This document shows, piece after piece, positions 5,931-14,842 of a stretch of DNA of 14,969 nucleotides (its first letter is position 1; each line of letters opens with the position of its first letter). Both the position numbers and the translations under genes were made by a program. Under the pieces are notes generated by a model that saw nothing but the letters and a program-made list of their open reading frames with translations, did not search any database and was not told the origin of the DNA. The stretch spans positions 1 through 14,969 of the forward strand of contig JAGGYO010000060.1 in assembly GCA_021162505.1 (NCBI GenBank). The letters are read 5' to 3'. Source of the stretch: a bacterium. GTDB taxonomy: Bacteria; AUK180.

Positions 5931-6960
5931 TTTTTTAAGATTTAACTATTGTGATTTCTCTTTAAATGTTCAGCGTAAAGTTTGGACGAAAAAAAAAGGG
6001 ATATCGTATTTTATGGATCATTTTGATGAATATGATCTGACAGAAAAGCAAAAAAGGAAAGTAGAAAGTTCTTTAACATTAGATTTGACACCCTATCTTG
6101 AATATTTTGAAAGGGAGAATGTAATTCTCTTGCCATACGGATCTGAATTTTATCCCGAGGAATTGAAAAATATATTTTTCCCACCAATTCTACTATATGC
6201 TTCGGGGAATATTGACCTTTTTAAAGAAAAAAAAATTGCTATCGTCGGTTCCAGAAAGGCTTCGCAAGATGGAAAGAACTTAGCAAGTGAATTTGCAAGA
6301 GAATTATCAAATAATGGGCAGGTCATTATTTCCGGCATGGCAGCAGGCATTGACTCATTTTCTCATAGGGGAGCATTGGTGAATAAAAAGACCATTGCAA
6401 TTATGGCAACCGGTATTGATATTTGTTATCCTGCTTATAATAGGAAATTAAAGGAAGATATTATCAAGGATGGTTTGGTCATTACAGAATCTTTTCCTAA
6501 AACAAAACCCGATGCTTTCAGATTCCCCATAAGAAATAGGATAATATCCGGTTTATCCTGGGGTGTTCTGGTCATTGAAGCAAGTTTAAAAAGCGGTACT
6601 ATGATTACCGCTAAATCTGCCATTGAGCAGGGAAAAGAGGTTTTTGCCATCCCCGGAGATATTTACAAGATGAATAGCGGCGGCACTAATTATTTAATTA
6701 AAAATGCAATGGCCAATATGGTCACGGATATTTCGGATATATTGCCCGATATTGAAAAAAAGGGTAATGTCTCTTCTCTAAATGAAGATGAAAAAACGGT
6801 TCTGGGTATAATTTTGGATGGAACCATGGAGTTTGATAATATTATGGAAAAAAGCAGTATGGATTTTGGCATACTTACTTCGGTCTTGTTTGATCTCGAA
6901 GTTAAGGGTTTTATTGTAAAAATTTCTGCAAATATATACAGAGGAGTAGTGAATGGCTAA
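5905..6960 (+). CDS. dprA: DprA/Smf DNA-processing protein
   Basis: DprA binds single-stranded DNA entering the cell and loads RecA onto it during natural transformation; many non-competent bacteria keep it too. The 351-residue protein has an unusual N-terminal region (1-75, helical, basic), then the Rossmann-like DprA fold: 'IAIVGSRKAS' at 111-120, 'SGMAAGID' at 143-150, 'FPIRNR' at 207-212 and 'KSGTMITAKSAIEQGKEV' at 229-246. A C-terminal winged-helix (DML1-like) domain at about 292-347 is also present. Start is a TTG at 5905: an in-frame TAG at 5893 blocks anything further upstream and the next in-frame ATG is at 6014, which would remove 36 residues. The TTG start makes a 26-base overlap with the preceding gene. 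A weak GATAAG precedes it. The ATG at 5927 is out of frame and stops at once. The 3' end overlaps topA by 8 bases. Confidence 0.93.
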   Translation: MKRKNSVYDFLRFNYCDFSLNVQRKVWTKKKGISYFMDHFDEYDLTEKQKRKVESSLTLDLTPYLEYFERENVILLPYGSEFYPEELKNIFFPPILLYASGNIDLFKEKKIAIVGSRKASQDGKNLASEFARELSNNGQVIISGMAAGIDSFSHRGALVNKKTIAIMATGIDICYPAYNRKLKEDIIKDGLVITESFPKTKPDAFRFPIRNRIISGLSWGVLVIEASLKSGTMITAKSAIEQGKEVFAIPGDIYKMNSGGTNYLIKNAMANMVTDISDILPDIEKKGNVSSLNEDEKTVLGIILDGTMEFDNIMEKSSMDFGILTSVLFDLEVKGFIVKISANIYRGVVNG

Positions 6961-9127
6961 GAAACTTATCATTGTCGAGTCCCCGACAAAAACAAAAACA
7001 ATAAATAGGATATTGGGAAATAAATTTAAAGTGGTAGCATCCATGGGACATATAATTGATCTTCCCAAAAAGAATTTTGGTGTAAAGATAACTGAAAATG
7101 ATGTGGAACCCAAGTATACAAAGATCCCGGATAAAAAAGAATTGATAAAAAAATTAAAAGAGGATATTTCAAAAGCGGAAGAAATTTATCTTGCGACTGA
7201 CCCTGATCGAGAGGGTGAGGCGATCTCCTATTTTATTTCTACATTGGATAAATCAAAAACTTATAAGCGTGTGCTCATTAATGAGATCACGGAATTCGGG
7301 ATAAAAACAGGTGTAAATAATCCGGGCGAGATCAATATGAATCTTGTTCGTTCACAACAGGCAAGAAGAATACTTGATAGGATCGTGGGGTATAAACTGT
7401 CACCGTTTTTGTGGAAAAAATTAAAGAAAGGACTTTCAGCCGGGCGTGTTCAATCTGTTGCATTGAGGTTAATAGTTGAAAGAGAGAAAGAGATCAGAAA
7501 ATTCAAATCCGAAAAATACTATGATGTATTCGGTATCTTTAAAGAATTCGATAAGATCATTTTTAGTCTTGCCAAGATTGACGGAAAGAAAACTTCAATA
7601 AAAGAAGAAGTCGAACTGAAAAAAATAATGGCAGAATTACAAAGTGGAGATCCCTATAAATTGCATGAATATAACAAGAAAAAAAAGAATATTTCAGCAC
7701 CGTTACCTTATATTACAAGTTCATTGCAGCAAGAAGCATCCAAACTATACGGCTGGTCACCCAAAAAGACCATGAAAATAGCACAATTTCTCTATGAAGG
7801 TATAAAGATCGGAAGTGATTTTGTGGGTTTGATAACCTATATGCGTACGGATTCACATAGAATTTCAGAAACCGCATTAGGTGTTTGTAAGAAATATATT
7901 GAAACTGCTTTCGGTGTTGATTATTTGGGTAGCAGAAAGATCAAAAAGGATAAAAAAGCGCAAGATGCACACGAAGCTATTAGACCTACATATATGAAAC
8001 ATGTTCCAGAGAAGATAAAATCTTCTTTAACCCCGGATCAAATTAAACTATACACTATGATCTTCAATAGATTTGTTGCAAGTCAAATGAAAAACGGGAT
8101 CAATCTCGTAGAGAATCTCTTTATCATTGATCCAAAAGGTAAATACCTTTTTAAAGCGATCAATGAGAGCATGTTCTATGACGGTTGGAGAAAGATATAC
8201 AATATAAAGATAAAGAACAAACCTCTTGCATTGAAAATAAAAGTCGGAAATATTGTTAATGCAGAGAAATTCTACTATGAGGAAAAAGAGACCAAGCCGA
8301 AACCAAGGTTGACTCCCGGGACATTGATAAAGAATCTTGAGGATAGAGGCATTGGAAGACCATCTACCTATGCTAATATTGTATCAACTCTTTTTGACAG
8401 GAAATATGTGGAAATGGGTGAACGCCGTGTTATTATTCCAACTGAACTTGGTTTTTATGTTTCAGATATTCTACTTGCCGGTTTCCCCGACATAATGGAC
8501 TATAATTTCACAAAAAAGATAGAGGAAGATCTGGATCTTATTGAACAGGGTAAAGCAGATTTTAAGAAAGTCATTATACAATATTTCAATATCGTAATAG
8601 GATTATTGGAAAAAGCAAAAGTGGAGATTGAATCTAAAAAGGACGAATTACTGGAAAGAACAGGTGAAAAATGTCCTAAATGCGGAGGAGATCTTGTAAA
8701 AAGACACGGAAAATTCGGGAGCTTTATTGCCTGTATTAACTATCCGAATTGTGATTATACCGAAAATATTGTAGAAAAATCAAGTGTAAAATGCTCAGAA
8801 TGCGGGTCTCCCATGGAGGTTCGTTTCGGCAAATGGGGAAAATATCTAAAATGTACCAACGAAAAATGCGGACGCTCCATGCCATATACGGAAGGATTGA
8901 AATGTCCTAAATGCGGGGGTTATATACTTGAAAAAAGGTCTAAAAAGGGCAAAATGTACTGGATATGTGAAAACAATAATCCGAAAGTAGAAAAGAAATG
9001 CGATTTTTTACTGTTTTCCAAACCCCTTAAAGGAAAATGCTCAGAATGCGGTGGAATTATTTTAATGAAATACGGTAAAAAATTCAAATGCTCATTGTGT
9101 GGAAATATACAGGATGATTTAAAATGA
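6953..9127 (+). CDS. topA: DNA topoisomerase I (type IA)
   Basis: Relaxes negatively supercoiled DNA by cutting and resealing one strand through a 5'-phosphotyrosine. At 724 residues it is a complete type IA enzyme. Toprim domain: 'LIIVESPTKTKTINRI' at 5-20 with Glu9 (the common form is IVESPAKAKTI) and 'ATDPDREGEA' at 81-90 with the metal-binding acidic residues Asp83, Asp85 and Glu87. Catalytic tyrosine Tyr296 lies in 'LITYMRTDSHRIS' at 293-305, followed by 'AHEAIRPT' at 339-346 and 'RGIGRPSTYANIVSTL' at 465-480. The C-terminal tail has four four-cysteine zinc modules: Cys574/577/594/600, Cys614/617/634/639, Cys651/654/672/683 and Cys696/699/713/716, all complete. GAGGAG at 6941-6946 is the ribosome binding site, 6 bases before the ATG, which lies inside the end of dprA. 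The TGA overlaps the ATG of secA by 4 bases. dprA-topA order is common in bacteria. Confidence 0.97.
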   Translation: MAKKLIIVESPTKTKTINRILGNKFKVVASMGHIIDLPKKNFGVKITENDVEPKYTKIPDKKELIKKLKEDISKAEEIYLATDPDREGEAISYFISTLDKSKTYKRVLINEITEFGIKTGVNNPGEINMNLVRSQQARRILDRIVGYKLSPFLWKKLKKGLSAGRVQSVALRLIVEREKEIRKFKSEKYYDVFGIFKEFDKIIFSLAKIDGKKTSIKEEVELKKIMAELQSGDPYKLHEYNKKKKNISAPLPYITSSLQQEASKLYGWSPKKTMKIAQFLYEGIKIGSDFVGLITYMRTDSHRISETALGVCKKYIETAFGVDYLGSRKIKKDKKAQDAHEAIRPTYMKHVPEKIKSSLTPDQIKLYTMIFNRFVASQMKNGINLVENLFIIDPKGKYLFKAINESMFYDGWRKIYNIKIKNKPLALKIKVGNIVNAEKFYYEEKETKPKPRLTPGTLIKNLEDRGIGRPSTYANIVSTLFDRKYVEMGERRVIIPTELGFYVSDILLAGFPDIMDYNFTKKIEEDLDLIEQGKADFKKVIIQYFNIVIGLLEKAKVEIESKKDELLERTGEKCPKCGGDLVKRHGKFGSFIACINYPNCDYTENIVEKSSVKCSECGSPMEVRFGKWGKYLKCTNEKCGRSMPYTEGLKCPKCGGYILEKRSKKGKMYWICENNNPKVEKKCDFLLFSKPLKGKCSECGGIILMKYGKKFKCSLCGNIQDDLK
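8669..9051 (+). repeat. Alternating duplicated zinc-module DNA in topA
   Basis: The first halves of modules 1 and 3 share 17 identical bases (8669-8685 and 8900-8916, AAATGTCCTAAATGCGG), and those of modules 2 and 4 share 18 (8788-8805 and 9034-9051, AAAATGCTCAGAATGCGG). In protein terms the order is CPKCG, CSECG, CPKCG, CSECG. The alternation suggests the four modules came from duplication of a two-module unit, though the second halves have diverged. Confidence 0.55.
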
Positions 9128-11769
9128 TATGGAAGTATTTAGGAAAGATATTTGGAAACCGCAACGATAGGGTAATAAAATCTTTCGAACCGATCATTAA
9201 TGAGATCAATGGTCTTGAAGAGAAATTCATCAAAATGACGGATAGTCAATTGAAGCTCTTTAGTGAAAATCTTAAAAAAAGTTTTGACGGTATTGAGAAT
9301 AAAGATGAACATATGGAAAAGATCCTTCCCGAAGCATTTGCTTTGGTAAGAGAAGTGTCAAAAAGAACGGTGAAAATGCGTCATTTTGATGTTCAACTTA
9401 TTGGAGGTATTATACTACATAGAGGTATAATTGCCGAGATGAAAACAGGTGAAGGTAAAACACTCGTTGCAACGCTTCCCGTTTATTTGAATGCTATATC
9501 CGGTGCGAGTGTACATATTGTGACGGTAAATGATTATTTGGCGCGCCGTGATGCCGAATGGATGGGTCCTATTTATGAATTTCTCGGATTAAGAATAGGT
9601 ATCCTTCAAAATATGATGGGCCCCAATGAGAAGATAGAAGCATATAAATCCGATGTTATCTATGGTACAAATAGTGAATTCGGTTTCGATTATTTAAGAG
9701 ATAATATGGTCTTTTCCGCAAATCAGATAGTACAGTCCTCCTTGGACTATTGTATCATTGATGAGGTTGACAGTATCTTAATCGATGAAGCAAGAACTCC
9801 TTTGATCATTTCAGGACCAAGTGTTGAATCTACCAAAAAGTATATTACCATTGATAAATTTGCTAGAAGGTTAAAAAATACAGAAGATTTTGAAATAATG
9901 GAAAAGGAAAAAAATGTTGCTCTAAATGAAAGCGGTATTGACAAAATGGAACAATGGTTAGGTGTTCCCAATCTTTATGATCCCAAGAATTTTCATCTGG
10001 TACATTATATTACCCAATCCTTGCGTGCTCATTACTGTTTTGCGCTTGATGTTGATTACCTGATTAGAAATAATGAGGTTATGATTGTTGACGAATTCAC
10101 AGGTCGAGTTTTGGAAGGAAGAAGATATTCAGACGGATTACATCAAGCAATTGAAGCAAAGGAGAGAGTGCATGTAAAGGAAGAGAACCAAACACTTGCT
10201 ACCATTACCATACAAAATTATTTTAGAATGTATAAAAAATTAGCGGGCATGACAGGTACTGCAATTACTGAGGGTACTGAGTTTATGCAGATCTATAAAC
10301 TTGATGTTCTTGAGATACCCACCAATGAATTGATGATTAGACAAGATTATGATGATCTTATATATAAGACGAAAGATGAAAAATATGATGCTATAATAGA
10401 GGAGATCGCAAAATGGCATGCAAAAGGCAGACCTATTTTAGTTGGAACTACATCTATTGAGGTATCTGAAAAATTAGCCCGACTATTAAAACAGAAAAAA
10501 AATATATACTGCAATGTTCTAAATGCGAAATACCATGAGAAGGAGGCTGAAATAATCTCAAAAGCCGGGGAAGCGGGTTCTATTACCATTGCAACCAATA
10601 TGGCGGGTCGTGGGACGGATATTAAACTTGGTTCGAATGTTGTTCTATGTCCTCGAATAGATGGAAAAATGAACTGTTGGGCAAAGCCCCCTGACTCTGA
10701 TTGCAAATTATGTGATCCGGATAAAAAGTCATGCAAAAAAGCCGCAGCGTGCGGGTTATATATTATCGGAAGCGAAAGACATGAAGCCAGGCGTATTGAT
10801 AATCAGCTTAGAGGCCGTGCAGGAAGGCAGGGTGATCCGGGATCGACGAGATTTTTTGTTTCTTTGGAAGATGATCTTATGCGTTTATTCGGTTCGGATC
10901 GTGTTAAAAATATGCTTACTACATTGGGATTGAGAGATGGGGAAGCAATTGAATATCCGCTCATATCAAAGGCAATTGAAAAGGCGCAAAAGCAAGTTGA
11001 AGGTCATAATTTTGACATTAGAAAACAATTACTGAAATATGATGATATAAATAATAAACAGAGGCATTATATTTATAATTTGAGAAGAAAGATCTTACTT
11101 ATGGATGATCTACATAATGTAACCCTGGATATGCTGAAAGATAGTATTTTAGCAGGTGTAGCAGAAAAATTTCCAAAGAAATCTTTGCCTGATGAATGGG
11201 ATATTGACGGTTTAAAAAAGTATTTAGCATCACTGCATATGAGAAGTAAACTTTTATCGGATAATCTCGATGAAATAAAACCTGATCTTATCAAAGAGGA
11301 GATGGAGAAAACCGTGGAAACCACATTTAATGAGAGAAGAATCAAATTAGGAGATGATTTTAAATATTTCTTAAGATATATTCTTTTACAGAGATTGGAT
11401 TTCTACTGGCGAGAACATCTTCTGGCAATGGATCAATTAAAAGATATGATAGGGTTCCGAGGATATGGGCAAAAGGACCCATTAGTTGAATACAAAAGAG
11501 AAAGTTATGAGATATTTGAAGAAACATTGAATAGATTAGAGGACGATGTGGCTTCCATTTTTTATAATTTTGATATCAATACACCGGAAGAAATGAATAA
11601 TGTGAAGGCGTTCATTGAATCCCTTAGAGAGGAAGAAGATCTAAGAGAAAGGAAAGAGACCTATGATATGATGCATCAGGGTGGTGAAGAATCGGTTTCC
11701 CGAGAAAAGGAGAAAAGAGATAAAATAGCAAGAAATACATCTTTTGGGAAGCGAAGAAGGAGGAAGTAA
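9124..11769 (+). CDS. secA: Preprotein translocase ATPase SecA
   Basis: The motor that pushes unfolded proteins through SecYEG. The 881-residue protein has all core parts: motor domain 1 with 'MKTGEGKT' (Walker A, 106-113) and 'DEVDSILIDEARTP' (213-226), the preprotein cross-linking region to about 370, 'LAGMTGTAITEGTEF' (373-387), and motor domain 2 with 'TNMAGRGTDIKLG' (491-503) and 'RIDNQLRGRAGRQGDPGS' (557-574). The scaffold/wing region and two-helix finger follow ('WREHLLAMDQLKDMIGFRG' at 762-780). Two oddities: a six-cysteine insertion at 509-543, and no C-terminal CxCxSGKKxxxCC zinc motif, the protein ending in a basic tail (GKRRRRK). The ATG overlaps the topA stop (ATGA) with only a weak AGGATG upstream, implying coupled translation. 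Its stop overlaps the next start (TAATG). secA is not usually placed after topA. Confidence 0.97.
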   Translation: MIWKYLGKIFGNRNDRVIKSFEPIINEINGLEEKFIKMTDSQLKLFSENLKKSFDGIENKDEHMEKILPEAFALVREVSKRTVKMRHFDVQLIGGIILHRGIIAEMKTGEGKTLVATLPVYLNAISGASVHIVTVNDYLARRDAEWMGPIYEFLGLRIGILQNMMGPNEKIEAYKSDVIYGTNSEFGFDYLRDNMVFSANQIVQSSLDYCIIDEVDSILIDEARTPLIISGPSVESTKKYITIDKFARRLKNTEDFEIMEKEKNVALNESGIDKMEQWLGVPNLYDPKNFHLVHYITQSLRAHYCFALDVDYLIRNNEVMIVDEFTGRVLEGRRYSDGLHQAIEAKERVHVKEENQTLATITIQNYFRMYKKLAGMTGTAITEGTEFMQIYKLDVLEIPTNELMIRQDYDDLIYKTKDEKYDAIIEEIAKWHAKGRPILVGTTSIEVSEKLARLLKQKKNIYCNVLNAKYHEKEAEIISKAGEAGSITIATNMAGRGTDIKLGSNVVLCPRIDGKMNCWAKPPDSDCKLCDPDKKSCKKAAACGLYIIGSERHEARRIDNQLRGRAGRQGDPGSTRFFVSLEDDLMRLFGSDRVKNMLTTLGLRDGEAIEYPLISKAIEKAQKQVEGHNFDIRKQLLKYDDINNKQRHYIYNLRRKILLMDDLHNVTLDMLKDSILAGVAEKFPKKSLPDEWDIDGLKKYLASLHMRSKLLSDNLDEIKPDLIKEEMEKTVETTFNERRIKLGDDFKYFLRYILLQRLDFYWREHLLAMDQLKDMIGFRGYGQKDPLVEYKRESYEIFEETLNRLEDDVASIFYNFDINTPEEMNNVKAFIESLREEEDLRERKETYDMMHQGGEESVSREKEKRDKIARNTSFGKRRRRK
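10648..10752 (+). other. Six-cysteine insertion in SecA motor domain 2
   Basis: Between the conserved 'GRGTDIKLG' and 'GLYIIGSERHE' motifs, residues 509-543 hold Cys509, 518, 527, 530, 537 and 543 in 35 residues, with Pro, Asp and Lys between. SecA proteins vary in length here (E. coli has about 30 non-cysteine residues), but a cysteine cluster suggests a bound zinc or iron-sulfur site. Only three other cysteines occur in the whole 881-residue protein. Confidence 0.8.
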
Positions 11770-14273
11770 TGAAAGGGGTAGTTTTAGCAGGAGGGTTTGG
11801 TACCAGATTAAGGCCATTGACCTATGATATTCCAAAACCAATGGTTCCCATAGTAAATGTTCCTATAATGGAACACAATATAAATCTATTGAAAAAATAC
11901 GGCATAAAAGAAATAATTGTGCTACTTTACTATCAAGCTGATGTAATAAAAAAATATTTTGGTACCGGTGAAAAATTCGGAGTGAACATAAAATATCACA
12001 GAGCCGCAGGTGATTATGGTACGGCGGGTTCGGTTAAAGATGCTCAATATCTTATCGGCAATGATGATTTTATCATTATTTCGGGGGATGTTCTCACGGA
12101 TTTCAATCTTAGGACAGGCATTGAATTCGCGAAAAAAAGTAAAGCGTTGTTCACTATTTTCCTCACATCGGTAAAAAATCCGTTGGATTATGGTATTATA
12201 ATACATGATGAAGACAATAATATAACAAAGTTTTTGGAAAAACCCTCTTGGGGTCAGGTCTTTTCCGACCAGATCAATACGGGTATCTATATCTGCAGGA
12301 ACAAGGTGCTTGATCATCTACCTGAAACAAGTTATTATGATTTTTCAAAGGATCTTTTTCCAAAATTAATGGATAAAAAAATTAAGATCAAGGCATATGT
12401 AGCAACAGGATATTGGCGGGATATCGGGAATATTACAGAATACAAAAAAGCTCATAATGATATTTTAAAAGGAAAGATAAAGATAAAGATAAAAGGCAAA
12501 CGATTAGATATTTTGGGACAGGATGTGAGATGTGAAAAGAATGTGAAGATAGGTAAAAATGTTGAATTCAAGGGCACTGTCATAATTGGGGAGAATACCG
12601 TAATTGAAGACGGCGCTTATATTGAGAACAGTGTTATTGGCAATAATGTCCTTATTGCTAAGAATACAATGATCAAAAGAACTATTATATGGGATAATTC
12701 AAAGATCCTTAAAAAAAGCCGCCTTCATGAGAACATCATTGGATATGACAGCAGTATTGGTAGTAATTGCTATATTTCCGAAGGTGCCGTTATTAGTGAT
12801 AAATGCCATATTTCGAATTCGGTAATTGTAAATCCAAGTGTAAAAATATGGCCCTTCAAAAAGATCGAATCAGGATCCATTGTAGATAAAAGCATTGTTT
12901 GGGGAGACAAGTGGAATAAAAGATTATTCGGCAATTACGGAATTACGGGTATTGCCAACCTTGAGATACATCCCGAATTTGCAGCCAAACTGGGTAGTGT
13001 TTATGGTGCTACCATTGGGAAGGGTAATAAAGTTCTAATCGGCAGGGATGCACATAAAACATCAAGAATGATATCAAGAGCTTTTATTACCGGACTTTTA
13101 TCCGTTGGAGTGGATGTTGACCATCTTTCTGATGTACCATTGCCTGTCCTGAGATATCAATTGAAAATGGGTTTATATAAAAGCAGTGCATATATAAGAA
13201 TGTCTCCCATAGACAAACAGTTGATGGATATTAAATTTTTTGATGACGATGGTTTTGAGATATCCGTCGATATTGAAAAAAATATAGAACGGCTCTATTT
13301 TAGAGAGGATTATCCCCGTGTTGATTTCAATGAGGTAGGGAATATATCTTACCCTTATAGGATTTATGAATATTATAAAGAGGGCTATACAAACTTTATT
13401 AACCTTGATGGGCAGGAGAAGGTAATTTCTCTTGTAGTTGATTATACCTCGGGTCTTACCTCTAAGGTCTTCCCAAATCTTTTAGGTGTTCAGGCGAAGA
13501 ATGTTACAGGCCTCAATGGGATATTGGATCCCAATAGAGAAGCTTATTCAAAGGATGAATACGGTATGCATGTTAATCAAGTTTCAGAGATCGTAAAGAA
13601 CCTTAAATTGGATTTGGGTTTTGTTATCGATACCTGCGGAGAATCTTTCGTACTTGTGGATAATAAAGGGCATGTCTATGAAAATGAAAAACTACTTATT
13701 CTTCTCACACATCTTTTATTGGAATATGAAAAGATAAAAAAGATTATATTACCGGTTAATGCTCCCATAATACTTCATGAGCTTGCAAAAAAGAAGGGAA
13801 CTGAATTGATAGAGGCACCTGTTACTTTAAAGTTCCTCGGAAAAAAAGCAAAACAATTATCTGCTGATTTTGTTGGAACTACCGAAGGTGCATTTATGTT
13901 TCCCAAATTCAACTATGCTCTTGATGGAATGATAAGTGTGGGGAAGATAGTGGATATAATTACAAAAAACAACATTGTAATTGATAAATTTTGGAAGACC
14001 ATTAATAATAAAAGCAAATATATTAAGGAGAAGATACCTATAAAAAATGAAAATAAGGGAAAATTATTGAGAATATTGTATGAAAATTATAAAAAAAAGA
14101 ATATAAATACCGTTGACGGACTGAAGGTATATTTCAATAAGGGCTGCTGGATCAGCATTATTCCGCATTCAGAAGAGGGATTTTTAAATATCAGCGGTGA
14201 GTATATTAGAAAAGATATGTGGACTAAGCATTATAAAGAGTTAAAAGAATTGGTCAAGAAGGAAAACATTTGA
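11769..14273 (+). CDS. Sugar-1-phosphate nucleotidyltransferase fused to degenerate phosphomannomutase
   Basis: An 834-residue fusion. Residues 1-232 are a nucleotidyltransferase that makes an NDP-sugar from a sugar 1-phosphate: 'LAGGFGTRLRPLT' (6-18), Lys23 in 'PKPMVP', 'SGDVLTD' (105-111), 'FLEKPSWGQ' (155-163), 'QINTGIY' (168-174) and 'WRDIG' (216-220). Residues 250-378 are a left-handed beta-helix of hexapeptide repeats. Residues 385-834 are an alpha-D-phosphohexomutase fold. The mutase half lacks the usual catalytic elements: the serine loop reads 'IRMSPIDKQ' (476-484) instead of TASHNP, the metal loop 'DTCGES' (621-626) instead of DGDxDR, and the sugar loop 'GTTEGA' (703-708) instead of GEESGH. 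This layout is known as mannose-1-phosphate guanylyltransferase/phosphomannomutase in cyanobacteria and deltaproteobacteria. I infer GDP-mannose or a similar product for envelope glycans, with an inactive or regulatory mutase half. AAGGAGG lies 5 bases before the ATG. The TGA overlaps the next gene's TTG start. Confidence 0.92.
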   Translation: MKGVVLAGGFGTRLRPLTYDIPKPMVPIVNVPIMEHNINLLKKYGIKEIIVLLYYQADVIKKYFGTGEKFGVNIKYHRAAGDYGTAGSVKDAQYLIGNDDFIIISGDVLTDFNLRTGIEFAKKSKALFTIFLTSVKNPLDYGIIIHDEDNNITKFLEKPSWGQVFSDQINTGIYICRNKVLDHLPETSYYDFSKDLFPKLMDKKIKIKAYVATGYWRDIGNITEYKKAHNDILKGKIKIKIKGKRLDILGQDVRCEKNVKIGKNVEFKGTVIIGENTVIEDGAYIENSVIGNNVLIAKNTMIKRTIIWDNSKILKKSRLHENIIGYDSSIGSNCYISEGAVISDKCHISNSVIVNPSVKIWPFKKIESGSIVDKSIVWGDKWNKRLFGNYGITGIANLEIHPEFAAKLGSVYGATIGKGNKVLIGRDAHKTSRMISRAFITGLLSVGVDVDHLSDVPLPVLRYQLKMGLYKSSAYIRMSPIDKQLMDIKFFDDDGFEISVDIEKNIERLYFREDYPRVDFNEVGNISYPYRIYEYYKEGYTNFINLDGQEKVISLVVDYTSGLTSKVFPNLLGVQAKNVTGLNGILDPNREAYSKDEYGMHVNQVSEIVKNLKLDLGFVIDTCGESFVLVDNKGHVYENEKLLILLTHLLLEYEKIKKIILPVNAPIILHELAKKKGTELIEAPVTLKFLGKKAKQLSADFVGTTEGAFMFPKFNYALDGMISVGKIVDIITKNNIVIDKFWKTINNKSKYIKEKIPIKNENKGKLLRILYENYKKKNINTVDGLKVYFNKGCWISIIPHSEEGFLNISGEYIRKDMWTKHYKELKELVKKENI

Positions 14274-14842
14274 AAAAGTTTATACCATTAGGCATATTTA
14301 TTATTTTAATAGGAATTATTGGATGGTATGTCCAATCAAGTAGAATAAAAAAGCTCCATAAAGAAAAAAGTACTGTTTTAGATCAGAAGATAGAATTTGA
14401 TTTTCAGGATAAACTTATGAAAAAGCAGGAAACTCCCGTGGAAGAGAAGCGGGAAAAACCTAAGTCCGTGAAAAAGAAAATTGCTGCTCCCATAAAAGAA
14501 CAAAAAGTGGAAATTATAAAAAAGGCGGAAACAACTCAAACAAAAAAGAAAGTTATTGTCAAAACAGCAACAAAAAAGACGGTTATTGGTAAAATAGCTG
14601 AGAATGAAATTGAATATTCCATTCAAGTGGCATCATTTAAGGATATGCAGGAAGCTGTTTCATTAAAGGAAAAATTAAGCGCCCGATTTCAGAATATTAA
14701 GATCTATAAAATAAGTATTCCTGAAAAGGGAGAATATTTCAGGGTTATGCTTGAACCTGTTTCTCAGAATAGAGTAGAATCCTTTAAAAATATCTTAAAG
14801 GAGGAATATCATTTGACGCCATGGATAAAAACATTAAAATAG
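14270..14842 (+). CDS. SPOR-domain membrane protein
   Basis: A 190-residue protein with a short cytoplasmic start, one membrane helix at about 4-22 ('FIPLGIFIILIGIIGWYVQS'), a long Lys/Glu-rich flexible stretch (23-110), and a C-terminal SPOR domain at about 112-188 ('EYSIQVASFKDMQEAVSLKE', 'IPEKGEYFRVMLEPV'). SPOR domains bind glycan strands stripped of stem peptides at division septa, so this is likely a periplasm-facing cell-division or envelope protein, like FtsN/DedD in shape. Start is TTG at 14270, whose last two bases belong to the TGA of the preceding gene (TTGA); AAGGAA upstream is the ribosome binding site. No ATG fits. The Lys-rich linker is A-rich in the DNA, which makes false ORFs on the opposite strand. 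Its end overlaps the next start by 22 bases. Confidence 0.92.
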   Translation: MKKFIPLGIFIILIGIIGWYVQSSRIKKLHKEKSTVLDQKIEFDFQDKLMKKQETPVEEKREKPKSVKKKIAAPIKEQKVEIIKKAETTQTKKKVIVKTATKKTVIGKIAENEIEYSIQVASFKDMQEAVSLKEKLSARFQNIKIYKISIPEKGEYFRVMLEPVSQNRVESFKNILKEEYHLTPWIKTLK

